Assembly (NCBI GenBank): GCA_019925095.2
Contig: JAHHIN020000030.1
Coordinates: 7,223,501-7,287,500 of the forward strand
DNA: 64,000 nucleotides
Reading direction: 5' to 3'
Origin: Dendrolimus kikuchii
Taxonomy: Eukaryota; Arthropoda; Insecta; Lepidoptera; Lasiocampidae
The notes under the pieces are model-generated. The model was given only the letters and a program-made list of their open reading frames with translations. It did no database searches and was not told the origin of the DNA. Made by a program: the position numbers and the translations under genes. This document shows positions 9,972 to 21,208 of the stretch, piece by piece (the first letter of the stretch is position 1; every line of letters starts with the position of its first letter).

Positions 9972-12060
9972 ACTTTTTATTTATTCAAAGTAATAAATGT
10001 AACTTGGTTTAGATTTATACTAACTTGTGCTTGTTTACTGCCTTAGAATTAAAACGATTGAGATAAAATCTAGTATTTTTATAATTTCGATAATACGAAT
10101 GAGTACAGGATACTTTTGTATTCCGAAAAATAGACAGATTGAAGTTTGTGCGCACAAAGTATAAACTGTTTATCTGAAACAGTTTGTCTTGAAATTTTCC
10201 ATATAAATACTTTGAAAAATCACCCTATGCAAATAGTTAAAAATTTAACCTTAAGAGTAATATAGTTTTCAGTGCATCCAAAAGCTTCATGCAAGCGTAG
10301 CATCAGAAAAGTTTGATTAAAGTATAATTTGAAAAAAATAAGAGCTGGATACGAGAACTGTGATTAAATGAATTACGTTAGATGTGAATTATGTTAGATG
10401 TGATTTTTAGATTTTACTGAGCACTATAGAGGTACTTTATTGTTCTATAAGTAAATTGTATGATATAATGAAATAGATTACAGTTTAAATAAAGAAATAT
10501 TTATATCAAAGAAATATATATATATATTTAAATAAGAAAATGTTCAAAATTTGTCATTTTATAAACTATGCAATCACTATGATCTATTGAAATGCTTACA
10601 TGAAATATAGATATACATAATATCCCGATTTACTGGTTTTTATCTTATGTTGTCATTAATTTAAAATAATCATCAAGTACAGTATATACTAAAGTAATGG
10701 TAACATTCTCGGAAATCTCAAAAGCTAATCTAAAATATAGAAGCCGCATATACGACTGTACTGTTGTCAATTTTCATTCAGACTTTACAATTGTAGTAAT
10801 GTGTGCGGCTTATCTAAATGGTAATCAGAAATCTGTTAGTCGATTAATACTACGTTGACATGTTATTAAATAACTTAATATTTAGCCGATATTATGATTA
10901 TTATTTTATTTACTAACTACTTCCTCATGCATTCCGTATAGAATGGTAATTTATTTTGAATTTTATTGTGTTACGTGGTAAGGATAATTTTAGGTCTATT
11001 AATCTATAAAAACATCAAGCGGAAATATTGAAATAAGTAAAATAATAAATGTTACAAATTTTTATAAAAAGATGTAGTTTTGACATTAATTTAGTGAGAT
11101 GTGTAAAATTTAAAAAAAACCTACATTTATAGCAGTTGTTCGTTGCAATAGCGTTTTTTTTTTGTTGTGGACTGTAATTTCGAATAAATTTAAAGAAATC
11201 AGCAACGTGAGTATTCCTCAATATTTATTTGACAAACTGACTTATGTTACTGTATCTTATAAATAGCAATTTGAACCTAACAGTAGTAGTATTATGTATC
11301 TATACTATGAAATTGTGTAGATATTCTAACTATATAGGTACTACATATCCAAATAATATTTTAATTAAAAATGTATGGGAAAACAAATGTATATACACAT
11401 TCCACCTTACTCAGTTATTGGTAAAAGGAGTAGATTTAAATATATTAGCTGGCTTTGAAGGCAATTGAAAGTGAATAGGAAAAAGTAGGATATCAGACCC
11501 TGAATTCCGAATTGAAAACTTAGGACCAAACCTAGATATACTTACTTTACAGATATCTGTAAGATGTTTAGGACTTTAAAGGGACAATATATAGAAATAT
11601 AATAAATATCAAGATTATTTGGTCCAATAGGCAGTGTCGCAATTTCATTGTTCCTAGTAAACAACAGTCTTTAATCGACTAAACTATTAATAATATCACT
11701 ATAATTATAATCGACTTTAATATTCAACACTATCTAAAAAAGATGTCATTTTAACATGGACCTCTACATTTTAAGGTCTTTTTTTCTCTGCTTAAGATGT
11801 TCCTTGTAGGTAACTATTTTTATAGCATGATAATTATATCTCTCTCCCTTTAGCATATAAGAATCATATAATGTTATTTCAATAATACTTAGGAACAATA
11901 ATAATATTATCATTACAATCAATTTCGAAACGAAACGATATTGTTGTTGTGATGGCTATGAGAAATAATTTTGCACTTTATTATTTCGTTTTTATTTTTC
12001 ATTTGTTTAGTTTTTGTTTATCGTTTTTCACGGCTTAAGTTATTAATTTTATTTTTCTAC
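9972..12060. other. AT-rich stretch with no recognised gene
   Basis: About 2 kb of AT-rich sequence. The small frames at 11.0-11.5 kb have no domain, and no paired terminal repeats were found. It could be intron or upstream sequence of the zinc-finger segment that follows. Confidence 0.4.
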
Positions 12061-12064
12061 AAAA

Positions 12065-12496
12065 ATGAAGATGCATTTTAAACATAAAAATTACTTTTGC
12101 CAACTTTGTGATGCTATCATCCTTGGCGATGTAGACGATTACAAGGATCATTTATTTACCCATAAAATAAAAAGAGAGCAATTTAAATGTGGTTTATGCC
12201 CAAAAAAGTATATTCGATATGATCTGTACAAACGACACTTAGAAGAACATGAAGGTGTGAAGAACAAGAAATATCTAATATGTAACGAATGCGGAAAGAA
12301 ATACACAGATAAAAGAAACTTAATAAACCATTTAGCCTCGCACAAATTGTGTTTACCACTGCGTTTTATGTGCACTGCGTGCGGATCGAACTACTGTGAA
12401 GAGCGATTGCTTAAAACTCACATACGAAAATACCATTTTAACTTACAAAATAAAGCTCCGAATTTCTTTGAAAAAAAAATAAATGAGACGGGTTGA
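12065..12496 (+). CDS. C2H2 zinc-finger protein, segment 1
   Basis: The 143-residue frame carries four C2H2 fingers in tandem: YFCQLCD...HLFTH (about 11-33), FKCGLCPKKY...HLEEH (40-62), LICNECGKKY...HLASH (72-93) and FMCTACGSNY...HIRKYH (101-124). Such fingers bind DNA in nuclear regulators. The in-frame codon before the first Met is preceded by a stop at 12044, but AAATGAAG|ATGC could be a splice acceptor, so the Met may not be the true start. A TGA follows the last finger, and more fingers follow in the same frame after two stops. It is either a last exon or a decaying gene. Confidence 0.65.
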   Translation: MKMHFKHKNYFCQLCDAIILGDVDDYKDHLFTHKIKREQFKCGLCPKKYIRYDLYKRHLEEHEGVKNKKYLICNECGKKYTDKRNLINHLASHKLCLPLRFMCTACGSNYCEERLLKTHIRKYHFNLQNKAPNFFEKKINETG

Positions 12497-12526
12497 AAGG
12501 GCCAAACAGACGGAGATATGTGTTGA

Positions 12527-12853
12527 ATGACAAAAATACATGACAATATTATTAGAATAAGGAGGTTAGATAGAGAATTGAAAAACTATGATACAAAGAG
12601 GTGCATAGAAGAGGATGGTTACTTTGAATGTGTTTCAACAGATGAAAATGACAAATTACTTAAGAAAGTAAAATGTGAGTATTGCAACAAGGAGATGTTG
12701 AAGAAGAGTCTACCACTTCATATACGTGAACGACATTTAAATGTGCAGAAATTTGTATGTGAAACATGTAAAAGGGGCTTCAACAGACATTACCAGTTTC
12801 TGGAGCATGTTTGCTTTGTGTACAGATTTCGCAGGAGATATCGTATGAAGTGA
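12527..12853 (+). CDS. C2H2 zinc-finger protein, segment 2
   Basis: In the same frame as segment 1, 30 bases after its stop, a 108-residue frame carries VKCEYCNKEM...HIRERH and FVCETCKRGFNRHYQFLEH, a second finger whose last ligand may be Cys rather than His. The N-terminal half is acidic and charged. TTTCAACAG|ATG at about 12640 looks like a splice acceptor, so an intron from about 12490 to 12640 could join the two segments. Otherwise one gene is broken by the stops at 12494 and 12524. No promoter or poly-A signal was recognised with confidence. Confidence 0.5.
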   Translation: MTKIHDNIIRIRRLDRELKNYDTKRCIEEDGYFECVSTDENDKLLKKVKCEYCNKEMLKKSLPLHIRERHLNVQKFVCETCKRGFNRHYQFLEHVCFVYRFRRRYRMK

Positions 12854-13436
12854 TTTCGTACTTTTCTAATGAGTGACACCTGTTTATACACCCACCCTTA
12901 AGGCAATCCATCAAAAATATTGGTCATGACGAAGCCCTGAATCAATTCACATTTTTCCAAGCCAATTCTAAAGTTCAGTCAATCCTACCTAAGACATGTC
13001 AACTTTAAGGGGCAGGCATCTTTTCAATATAGGCGTCATGGCTGTCCTATACAGAGTTTGCCTGGAAGCAGAGGAAACAGACATGCTACATTGCAAACAA
13101 ATGGCCAACTACAGGGCAAAGTATCTGGACATTTCAGGTAGAGTCCAGAAAGTATACATATACTTTAAGAAACAGGTAGACTGCAATGGATTTCACTCTT
13201 GTATATTTTTTTTTGTAAATAAGATATATTGCATAATATTATATCTAAAAATAGTGAATGAAGTGCCTTAAATTTTTAAATAGTTATATTTTTTTAATGT
13301 AAATATAGTATATATTATTTAATTAATTAATATTATACAAATTTACATTTAATATTAAAACTACACATATTTTGTATTAATGAAACTTTAAACATGTGAA
13401 TGTTAACTTTAAACATGTTTAAACATGTTTTTATCT
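12854..13436. other. Flank of the zinc-finger segment, unassigned
   Basis: A frame at 12996-13271 has no recognisable domain. The rest is AT-rich and repeat-poor. Confidence 0.35.
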
Positions 13437-13870
13437 GTTCAGGAATGGAGAAAGAATACAATTTCCTGCGGCTAAGCGGCCTGTCGTAAGAGGCGACAAA
13501 ACAACCCACAGCCAGGTGGTAGGGCATTAGCCCGACTGGATGGCTACCACCCGTGGTCTAGAGTATGCCGCCACAACAACCTTGAGTTTTGTTCCGGCAT
13601 TAGTGACCAGGTTCCAGTCTCCCTTAAGAGAGCAGCAGCGCATTTGTAGCACCTTTGGTGTTGTATATGTTTATAGGCGATGGTAACCGCTTTCCATCAA
13701 GTGGCATTATTGGCCAGGTTCAAGTCTACTTCCCTTCCCTTCTCTCCTTCAAGAGAGCAGCAGCGCATTTGTAACGCCTTTGGTGTTGCAAATATCCATA
13801 GGCTTTGGTAAACGCTTACCATTAAGTGGGCGGTTTGCCTGGCTGCTGAACTCATTCAATAAAAAAAAAC
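13437..13870 (+). repeat. SINE or LINE 3'-end repeat, two tandem copies
   Basis: A nearly complete copy (13437-13710) is followed at once by a second 3' part (13735-13870) ending CAATAAAAAAAAAC. The block AGAGAGCAGCAGCGCATTTG occurs in both. The first copy lacks its own A tail, suggesting tandem duplication or insertion of one copy into the other. Confidence 0.7.
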
Positions 13871-14167
13871 TAATGACAGAACAATCAATTGAAGAGAATT
13901 GCGATCCTTATGGGGGCCATACACCATGCTATGTATTGTCATCATGTGTTGCATGGCAGCCACTCTTAATTTTCATTTGTTAATGGCATTAAATACATCA
14001 ATGTGAAACGATATGTAGATCACAACTTCTTGTCAAGTTTTTATGCATACAGAATCATAGTTTCTTAGAAAAATAACTAACATACAAAAACTGACAGATG
14101 AACATATTGATTTCATCAAGTTCCATTTTATAGGCCGGCAAGGAGGGTAAACAATGATTTTTGCACC

Positions 14168-14178
14168 TTGGTATCCAA
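14168..14178. repeat. Left 11-bp direct repeat of foldback element
   Basis: TTGGTATCCAA directly precedes the left inverted arm. The identical 11 bp follow the right arm at 17045-17055 in the same orientation, as a target-site duplication would. Confidence 0.75.
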
Positions 14179-14678
14179 CCTCTGTGAACTTGGCAGCCGA
14201 CTTTCAAAAAAAATTTTTTTGAAATTGCCATCGGATTCTACGTCGTTTGTACACGTTTGTACCACTTTGATTTTCGTTTGTACCTCAAACCAAAAAAAGT
14301 TACAGCGTTTTCAAAATTTGACCCGCAGCCGACTTTGCAGAATCGAAAATTTTCAAAAGGGGTCTGATTCGGTGTCGTTTGTACCCGTTTGTACCACCTT
14401 CATTTTTCATTTTTCTCAAAACCCAAAAAAGATACGGCACTTTGAAAATTTCGAAAAAGCAACTTCTACAATTTTTGGAATTTCCGAAATCTTCAAACGG
14501 GGATCGAAGCGCAATCGTTTGTACCCGTAGAAATCACTTTGGTTTTTGTTTGTACCTCGAACCAAAAAAAATTGCGAGCATGTTTAGTCTTTCAGAAATT
14601 GCATGCTCGCCATTTCCGTAATTTTTGAGACATCTTAATTCTGTAAACGGGGTTCGATTCGTGACGGCGTCGTGAGGT

Positions 14679-15420
14679 TTGTGCCGCTTTAAGTTTCGTT
14701 TGTACCTGAAACCGAAAAATTTTGGGAGCGATTCAAAAATTTCAAAAAACCAACTTCTACAATTTTTGGAATTTTCGAAATCTTCAAACGGGGATCGAAG
14801 CGCAATCGTTTGTACCCGCAGAAATCACTTTGGTTTTTGTTTGTACCTCAAACCAAAAAAATTTGGGAGCATGTTTAGTTTTTCAGAAATTGCATACTCG
14901 CCATTTCCGTAATTTTAAAGATATTTCAATTCTGCAAAAAGGGTTCGATTCGTGACGGCTCCGTGAGGTTTGTACCGCTTCGAGTTTCGTTTGTACCTCA
15001 AACCGAAAAATTTTGGGAGCGTTTTTAAATTTTCAAAAAACCAACTTCCACAATTTTTGGAATTTCCGAAATCTTCAAACGGGGATCGAAGCGGAATCGT
15101 TTGTACCCGCAGAAATCACTTTCGTTTTTGTTTGTACCTCAAACCAAAAAAATTTGGGAGCATGTTTAGTTTTTCAGAAATTGCATACTCGCCATTTCCG
15201 TAATTTTAAAGATATTTCAATTCTGCAAAAAGGGTTCGATTCGTGACGGCGCCGTGAGGTTTGTACCGCTTAGAGTTTCGTTTGTATCTCAAACCGAAAA
15301 ATTTTGGGAGCGTTTTTAAATTTTCAAAAAACCAACTTCCACAATTTTTGGAATTTCCGAAATTTTCAAACGGGGATCGAAGTGGAATCGTTTGTACCCG
15401 CAGAGATCACTTTGGTTTTT
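14679..15420. repeat. Left-arm 291-bp tandem array
   Basis: Two complete 291-bp units and a partial third are in direct orientation with exact 291-bp spacing. Units differ at scattered positions (for example GCGCAATCG against GCGGAATCG), and neighbouring inner units are the most alike. The array ends at the loop near 15420. Confidence 0.8.
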
Positions 15421-15449
15421 GTTTTGTTTTGGTTTTTATTGTTGTTCTG

Positions 15450-16700
15450 AAAAACTAAACATGCTCCCAAATTTTTTTGGTTTGAGGTACAAACAAAAAC
15501 GAAAGTGATTTCTGCGGGTACAAACGATTCCGCTTCGATCCCCGTTTGAAAATTTCCGAAATTCCAAAAATTGTGGAAGTTGGTTTTTTGAAAATTTAAA
15601 AACGCTCCCAAAATTTTTCGGTTTGAGGTACAAACGACACTCGAAACGGTACAAACCTCATGGCGACGTCACGAATCGAACCCTTTTTGCAGAATTGAAA
15701 TATCTTTAAAATTACGGAAATTGCGAGTATGCAATTTGTGAAAAACTAAACATGCTCCCAAATTTTTTTGGTTTGAGGTAAAAACAAAAACCAAAGTGAT
15801 TTCTGCGGGTACAAACGATTCCGCTTCGATCCCCGTTTGAAGATTTCGGAAATTCCAAAAATTGTGGAAGTTGGTTTTTTGAAAATTCAAAAACGCTCCC
15901 AACATTTATCGGTTTGAGGTACAAACGAAACTCGAAGCGGTACAAACCTCACGGCGCCGTCACGAATCGAACCCTTTTTGCAGAATTTAAATATCTTTAA
16001 AATTACGGAAATTGCGAGTATGCAATTTCTGAAAAATTAAACATGCACCCAAATTTTTTTCGTTTGAGGTAAAAACAAAAACCAAAGTGATCTCTGCGGG
16101 TACAAACGATTCCACTTCGATCCCCGTTTGAAAATTTCGGAAATTCCAAAAATTGTGGAAGTTGGTTTTTTGAAAATTTAAAAACGCTCCCAAAATTTAT
16201 CGGTTTGAGGTACAAACGAAACTCGAAGCGGTACAAACCTCACGGCGCCGTCACGAATCGAACCCTTTTTGCAGAATTGAAATATCTTTAAAATTACGGA
16301 AATGGCGAGTATGCAATTTCTGAAAAACTAAACATGCTCCCAAATTTTTTTGGTTTGAGGTACAAACAAAAACCAAAGTGATTTCTGCGGGTACAAACGA
16401 TTGCGCTTCGATCCCCGTTTGAAGATTTCGAAAATTCCAAAAATTGTAGAAGTTGGTTTTTTGAAATTTTTGAATCGCTCCCAAAATTTTTCGGTTTGAG
16501 GTACAAACGAAACTCAAAGCGGTACAAACCTCACGACGCCGTCACGAATCGAACCCCGTTTACAGAATTAAGATATCTCAAAAATTACGGAAATGGCGAG
16601 CATGCAATTTCTGAAAAACTAAACATGCTCGCAATTTTTTTTGGTTCGAGGTACAAACAAAAACCAAAGTGATTTCTACGGGTACAAACGATTGCGCTTC
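15450..16700. repeat. Right-arm 291-bp tandem array (inverted)
   Basis: This is the reverse-complement array of the left arm, with four successive unit positions 291 bp apart. The inner units carry GGAATCG-type variants and the outer ones GCAATCG-type variants, mirroring the left arm. The gradient is therefore symmetrical about the loop. Confidence 0.8.
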
Positions 16701-17044
16701 GATCCCCGTTTGAAGATTTCAAAAATTCCAAAAATTGTAGAAGTTGGTTTTTTGAAAATTTGAATCGCTCCCAAAATTTTTCGGTTTGAGATACAAACGA
16801 AACTCTAAGCGGAACAAACCTCGCGACGCCGTCACGAATCGAACCCCGTTTACAGAATTAAGATATCTCAAAAATTACGGAAATGGCGATCATGCAATTT
16901 CTGAAAAACTAAACATGCTCGCAATTTTTTTTGGTTCGAGGTACAAACAAAAGCCAAAGTGGTACAAACGGGTACAAACGACGTAGAATCCGATGGAAAT
17001 TTAAAAAAAAAAATTTTGAAAGTCGGCTGCCAAGTTCACGGAGG

Positions 17045-17055
17045 TTGGTATCCAA
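17045..17055. repeat. Right 11-bp direct repeat of foldback element
   Basis: TTGGTATCCAA follows the right arm and is identical to 14168-14178. Confidence 0.75.
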
Positions 17056-17289
17056 TATACTTAAGACTGCTTTCACTCCTATACAACATTTTACCAGATG
17101 TTCCCTGCCCTATCAAACTTCTTGACATTAATCAATAAAGAATCTATAAATATTCTAACGCCAGTTTCCTATATCTTGCTGACTTATTTGCCTTACTATC
17201 AATTAAAATTTGACATAAGCTACAAGTAATGTCGGAATTCAACCCATAGATAATACACTATACATAATTCAATGATAGTAGGACAAGTG

Positions 17290-17520
17290 AATAAATTAAT
17301 AATAATAATCGGCAGACAAACACACACATTGTATATCCCCAAGCTAAGCAAGTTACGCTTGTGTTATGGGTAATGTACAACACACAACTCTGGGGCCGCT
17401 CCCAGACACCCAGACCATAATAAATAACTGAGTAAATCCGTTTCTGAAATTCATCATACCGGGAATCGAACTCAGAGCCTCTGCGTTGCAGTAAGGTAGG
17501 CCGTCAAATTAGAATCAACT
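17290..17520 (-). repeat. tRNA-derived SINE remnant
   Basis: On the minus strand GAGTTCGATTCCCGG (near 17460-17475) is a good pol III B box, preceded by GCAACGCAGAGGCTC as in lepidopteran tRNA-derived SINE heads. The remainder (GTTGTGTGTTGTACATTACC) is the body. No tail or target duplication was identified. Confidence 0.5.
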
Positions 17521-18462
17521 ATAATACAACATGTATTTATTTAAATGGACAACTTAATTTTAATACATCACCTATATCTCTGGTCGGGCTATAGATTTTT
17601 TAATAAATTAATTATTAATGTAATTAGATATTATTTTTATATGCATCTTTTTGGGTGTTTACTTTTTTCATTTTCTCTATGGTTACTAACTACGGATGGT
17701 TGTTTAGTAACTTTTTTTCTGTACAAAACTTAAGTATTGCACAATTTTCTGCGACAAAAATTTGTCGCATTCGTGTTTGAAACGACGTAATTTCGAAATT
17801 TGGCTGGGAAGAATGCACCACTTATGGCTGGCTTCTATATCTTACCGACCGTTCATTTGCCTTACTGTCGTTTAAAATTTGTAATATTATAAAATTCTAC
17901 ACATGCCGTGTCTGTATATAGAAGCTATTTAAAAATAAAACACCTGTAATGGACTATATAAACGACGCAGAACGCGATGCAATTTTTTTTAGATTCCTTG
18001 TTTGTTCGTGATTCACGTAAAAACTAGTGGGCTGATTTCGCCTTTTATGCGCCCTATGCGAGCTTCTATAACTGCGCCTTTGTTTTTTTTATATATTATA
18101 GGTACCCTAGCTAGAGCAATGCTATGTATAGACCTACTTTATTTCATCCAGGGTAATAAAACAACGCACAAGGACCTTAGTGTTGGTGGACCAATTATCT
18201 AATATTTTGGAAGATAAATAAATTTTTATAAAGAACTAGAACACAAATACGCTCGTGCGCTACCAAAAACATGAGCGCGATGTTTTGTCTAATTGAACAG
18301 ACGTTTTTGATGACACTGGCATGTAGGTACGTATGTGTTGGAATCGAGCACTAGGGGCGCAGCGGGAACTTATCAGGAGCAAACCGAAAAAATAATAGTC
18401 CTGCCTGGTCTGGCCATTCTTGCGCCATCCAGAATCTACGCCCTTTGCTTGGGCACCGGTGA
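17521..18462. other. AT-rich stretch, nothing recognised
   Basis: No domain-bearing frame was found. The short frames at 17.5 kb and 18.0 kb are hydrophobic by composition only. Confidence 0.35.
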
Positions 18463-18653
18463 AAAACCCGATTTTGAAACATTCTTCATTCGTGCTCCGC
18501 TCCTATTGGTTTTAGCGTGATGATTTATAGCCTATAGCCTTCCTTGACAAATGGGCTATCTATCTGAAATAAATTTTCAAATCAGACCAGTAGTACCTGA
18601 GATTAGCGCGTTCAAGCGAACAAACAAACTCTTCAGCTTTATATATTAGTATA
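18463..18653 (-). repeat. Helitron fragment
   Basis: It shares TTTTGAAACATTCTTCATT, TATAGCCTATAGCCTTCC and CTTCAGCTTTATA with the Helitron at 3212-3989. The CTAG terminus is missing, so only the 5' part of the element (on the minus strand) survives. Confidence 0.6.
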
Positions 18654-19130
18654 AGATTACATTTTATATGGGGGTTAATAACTATAGTCTTAAAAACTAG
18701 ATACAAACGTTGAGCTATTGATTTAAGTAAGGTTAAAGACTATGTTTTATATAACTAATGATGTCTCCCTATGTACCTGCGCGGTAGATCAATTTTAGCA
18801 TCGCTGACATTGTACGAATCGTGTAAGCGGAATAGAGGTGGGAATGCATAACAAGCAACACTGCCGTTTCCGCTTGCGAATAAAGTACAATATTGGTGAC
18901 TGGGGTCTTCTAGATTCTTCATATTATACAGACGTTCTTTTTATTATTTACCATTAAAATTAAACATATTAAAACATGTTCCTAAAGCATTGCGAACACA
19001 GAGAGGACATAAAGCTACGATGTTACCAGTATATAAATTACAAACCAGTAAATAACTTACAAATATATAATAACTTATAAATATATATTATTTGAATGTC
19101 TGAAACCGGTTTGCACTTTTCTGCACAAAC
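18654..19130. other. Pre-insertion flank of the Jockey element
   Basis: AT-rich sequence without recognised genes. It abuts the target duplication at 19131. Confidence 0.4.
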
Positions 19131-19141
19131 GAAAACTGCCC
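19131..19141. repeat. 5' target-site duplication of Jockey LINE
   Basis: GAAAACTGCCC occurs here and again at 24338-24348, directly after the A tail. Confidence 0.8.
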
Positions 19142-19324
19142 CAGCATTCGCCCGCTGTCGTTCGTCGCGCGCGCACGTCTCCCGTTCCGCCTCGGCAGTC
19201 CGTTATTCGTGTTCGTTGTGTTCGTTCGTTCACTCGGTCGATCTGTGTTTTTTCTGTGACAGTGCAGTGAAAAGTGCGTCATCAGGTGGTTTTTCCACCA
19301 AATCGTTCGTCCCCCTCAGGAAAA

Positions 19325-21171
19325 ATGGACGGCGTGGAGCCCTCCCCATCGCTGTTAGAGGGTTTGCTGTCGTTTTTACGACAGCAATTCCCTCAAGCTC
19401 TCGACCAATTTTTGAGGACTCCGGAGTCCCAATCAATGGCGTCCGCTATTTCGGAACTTAATTCCGAGAAACCTGTGTCCCGCGAGTCACTCGTGCAAAG
19501 GGCCCCCGCGCAGGCCCCCCTCCCCGCACCCGCATCTGCCACTACCATCGCACCTGCTGCGACTATCGCACGCCCCGCAACCCCCGCCGCCGCGCTTACT
19601 GCGGTCCACCTGCGCTCTGCCGTAGTGCCCGCGCCCCCCGCGTCCATACCCGCCGCGTTACCAGTGCGCCCGCCGCCCGCACCCCCGCTCAACGATGCCC
19701 ATCGTGTGGCACCAAAGTCGCGCGCCTCGTTTTCTCGCGGTTCCGCATCGACAAAACCGCGTTCGAGCTCTGCGAGTTCGACGACATCGCGTTCACGTTC
19801 GCCCATCCATCGCGTAATCGATTCTCGTCGAGAAATCGACTTATCCTCTGAAGGTCCGCAAAACCTCAGGGATGCCCCTCTTCCACCGGCCGATGAAATT
19901 ACCCCTATGGATGTCGCGCCTCCCGCGAACATCCCCTTAGACCGCGAAGACGATGACGGTTTTATAACTGTTAATCGTACTAAAAAACGTAAGACCCAGA
20001 GGGAGGTCCCCCCCAACCCCGCCCCAACAGCGGGCACAACACCGACAGCGGCACCTTCCAGCCGCCCTGGGCCACCTTCACAGCGCCCGCCGCCACCCCT
20101 GATCATCCGCGAGAAAGCCCATTGGCTTCAACTCGCTAAGGAACTGCCAGGTAAGGCAATCTCCATAAAAGAAGCCCGTGATACTCAACACGGCATCAAA
20201 GTTATGGTCACGTCTTCCAAGTGACCACCGCGCCATAACTACTCTATTATGTGACCGTAAAATCGGTTACTACACTTACGCCCTGCCAGAAGAAAAACGC
20301 CTTCAGGCTATAATCCGCGGACTTCCTCAGGAAATTGAAAGTTCCTATATTCTAGAGGACCTTAAGTCCCAAGCCCTACCAGTGCACGAAGTGCAACGTA
20401 TGCACAGAGGCGACGCCACAAAGTCCCCTCTAAACCTAGTATTGGTTGTCCTCGACCTCTCCCCAGAGGGGAAAAAGATCTTCGAACTTGAGAAGGTCTG
20501 TGGCCTCTCTGGCCTTCGTGTGGAACGTCCACACGAAAAACATACACTGCGGCAGTGTCATCGCTGCCAACTTTATGGGCACTCTGCCCTACATTGTCAA
20601 TCCCGTCCCAGGTGCGTCAAGTGCCTGGGCGACCACGGGACCTCGGAGTGCACTCGCACCCGGGACTCCCCGGAGCAACCGAGCTGCATCCTCTGCGGCC
20701 AAGCGGGTCACCCCGCTAAATACAGAGGCTGCCCTGCCGCCCCCCGACCCAAACGTAAGGTCGGAAAGGGCAATGCCCAAAAAGGCACTAGAAAAGTGCC
20801 GAACAAACCCGCATTCGTGGCGGCCCCCCTCCCCAGTGGTAAACCACTGGACGGGTCTTCCCACGACGGAAGCGTTCCCTCCGCTAAGGACGCGTGCCCC
20901 AGTTATGGCCGGCCTACCCTCGGCCACCCCCGCCCCCGCCCTCGCCCCCATTTCTAAGGGACCTTCAGGGCCATCGGCCCACCACTCTATAGCGGAGGAC
21001 TTAGCTTTGGCGACTAAATTCGCAAAGAACTTGCCCTTCGACCTGCAAGAGGTCCAACTCTTGGTTCGGAAACTGAGGCAAGTTTCAGAATCAACACAAC
21101 CCTCCCTCCGGGATCAACTCGTGATCGAAATGGATCACGCGTACCTCCTCCAAATACTTAGATCGTTGTAA
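19325..21171 (+). pseudogene. Jockey ORF1 (Gag-like) with two frameshifts
   Basis: It starts at ATG 19325 (AGGAAAAATGG, a good Kozak context) with MDGVEPSPSLLEGLLSF. The first 300 residues are Pro/Ala/Ser-rich and open to 20224. Near 20218 the run CCAAGTGACC has one base too many, because the conserved continuation SDHRAITTLL lies in the next frame. That frame carries three zinc knuckles at about 20550-20730: CHRCQLYGHSALHC, CVKCLGDHGTSEC and CILCGQAGHPAKYRGC. A second shift, between about 20830 and 20900, moves to the frame ending ...HAYLLQILRSL at 21171. The protein would bind element RNA and form the RNP. Indels may be real or sequencing errors. Confidence 0.8.
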
Positions 21172-21208
21172 CTAAACAACCTAGTCAAATTATTGTTACC
21201 GGTAACAA

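Larger units (their letters stand above)
14179..17044. mobile_element. Foldback element with dimeric tandem-repeat arms
   Basis: The outer ends are inverted: CCTCTGTGAACTTGGCAGCC at 14179 pairs with the reverse complement of the sequence ending at 17044. The left arm (to about 15420) and right arm (from about 15450) are inverted arrays of a 291-bp unit; corresponding points recur at 14679, 14970 and 15261 on the plus strand and at 15654, 15945, 16236 and 16527 on the minus. Each unit is itself two related halves of about 145 bp sharing TTTGTACCTCAAACC and TTGGGAGC. The loop is about 30 bp of T/G-rich sequence. The right arm has one more unit than the left. No transposase is present. Because 291 is a multiple of three, the same 77-residue frame repeats on both strands; these frames are shadows. 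Long arms built of tandem repeats define foldback elements (Drosophila FB, Galileo). An 11-bp duplication would best fit the Mutator-like superfamily. Confidence 0.85.

Noticed and set aside
12996..13271. Possible small gene after the zinc fingers
   Set aside because: No recognisable domain, and the C-terminal half is AT-driven; not enough to call.
14379..16527. Repeated 77-residue frames on both strands
   Set aside because: They recur because the DNA unit is 291 bp, a multiple of three, in inverted arrays. There is no sign of codon-level constraint and the same DNA is open on both strands.
13990..17060. CRISPR-like array
   Set aside because: Units are 291 bp without unique spacers, in a eukaryotic genome. 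It is a transposon arm array.
19393..20106. Large minus-strand frame opposite Jockey ORF1
   Set aside because: It is a GC-skew shadow of the Pro/Ala-rich ORF1, with no domain.
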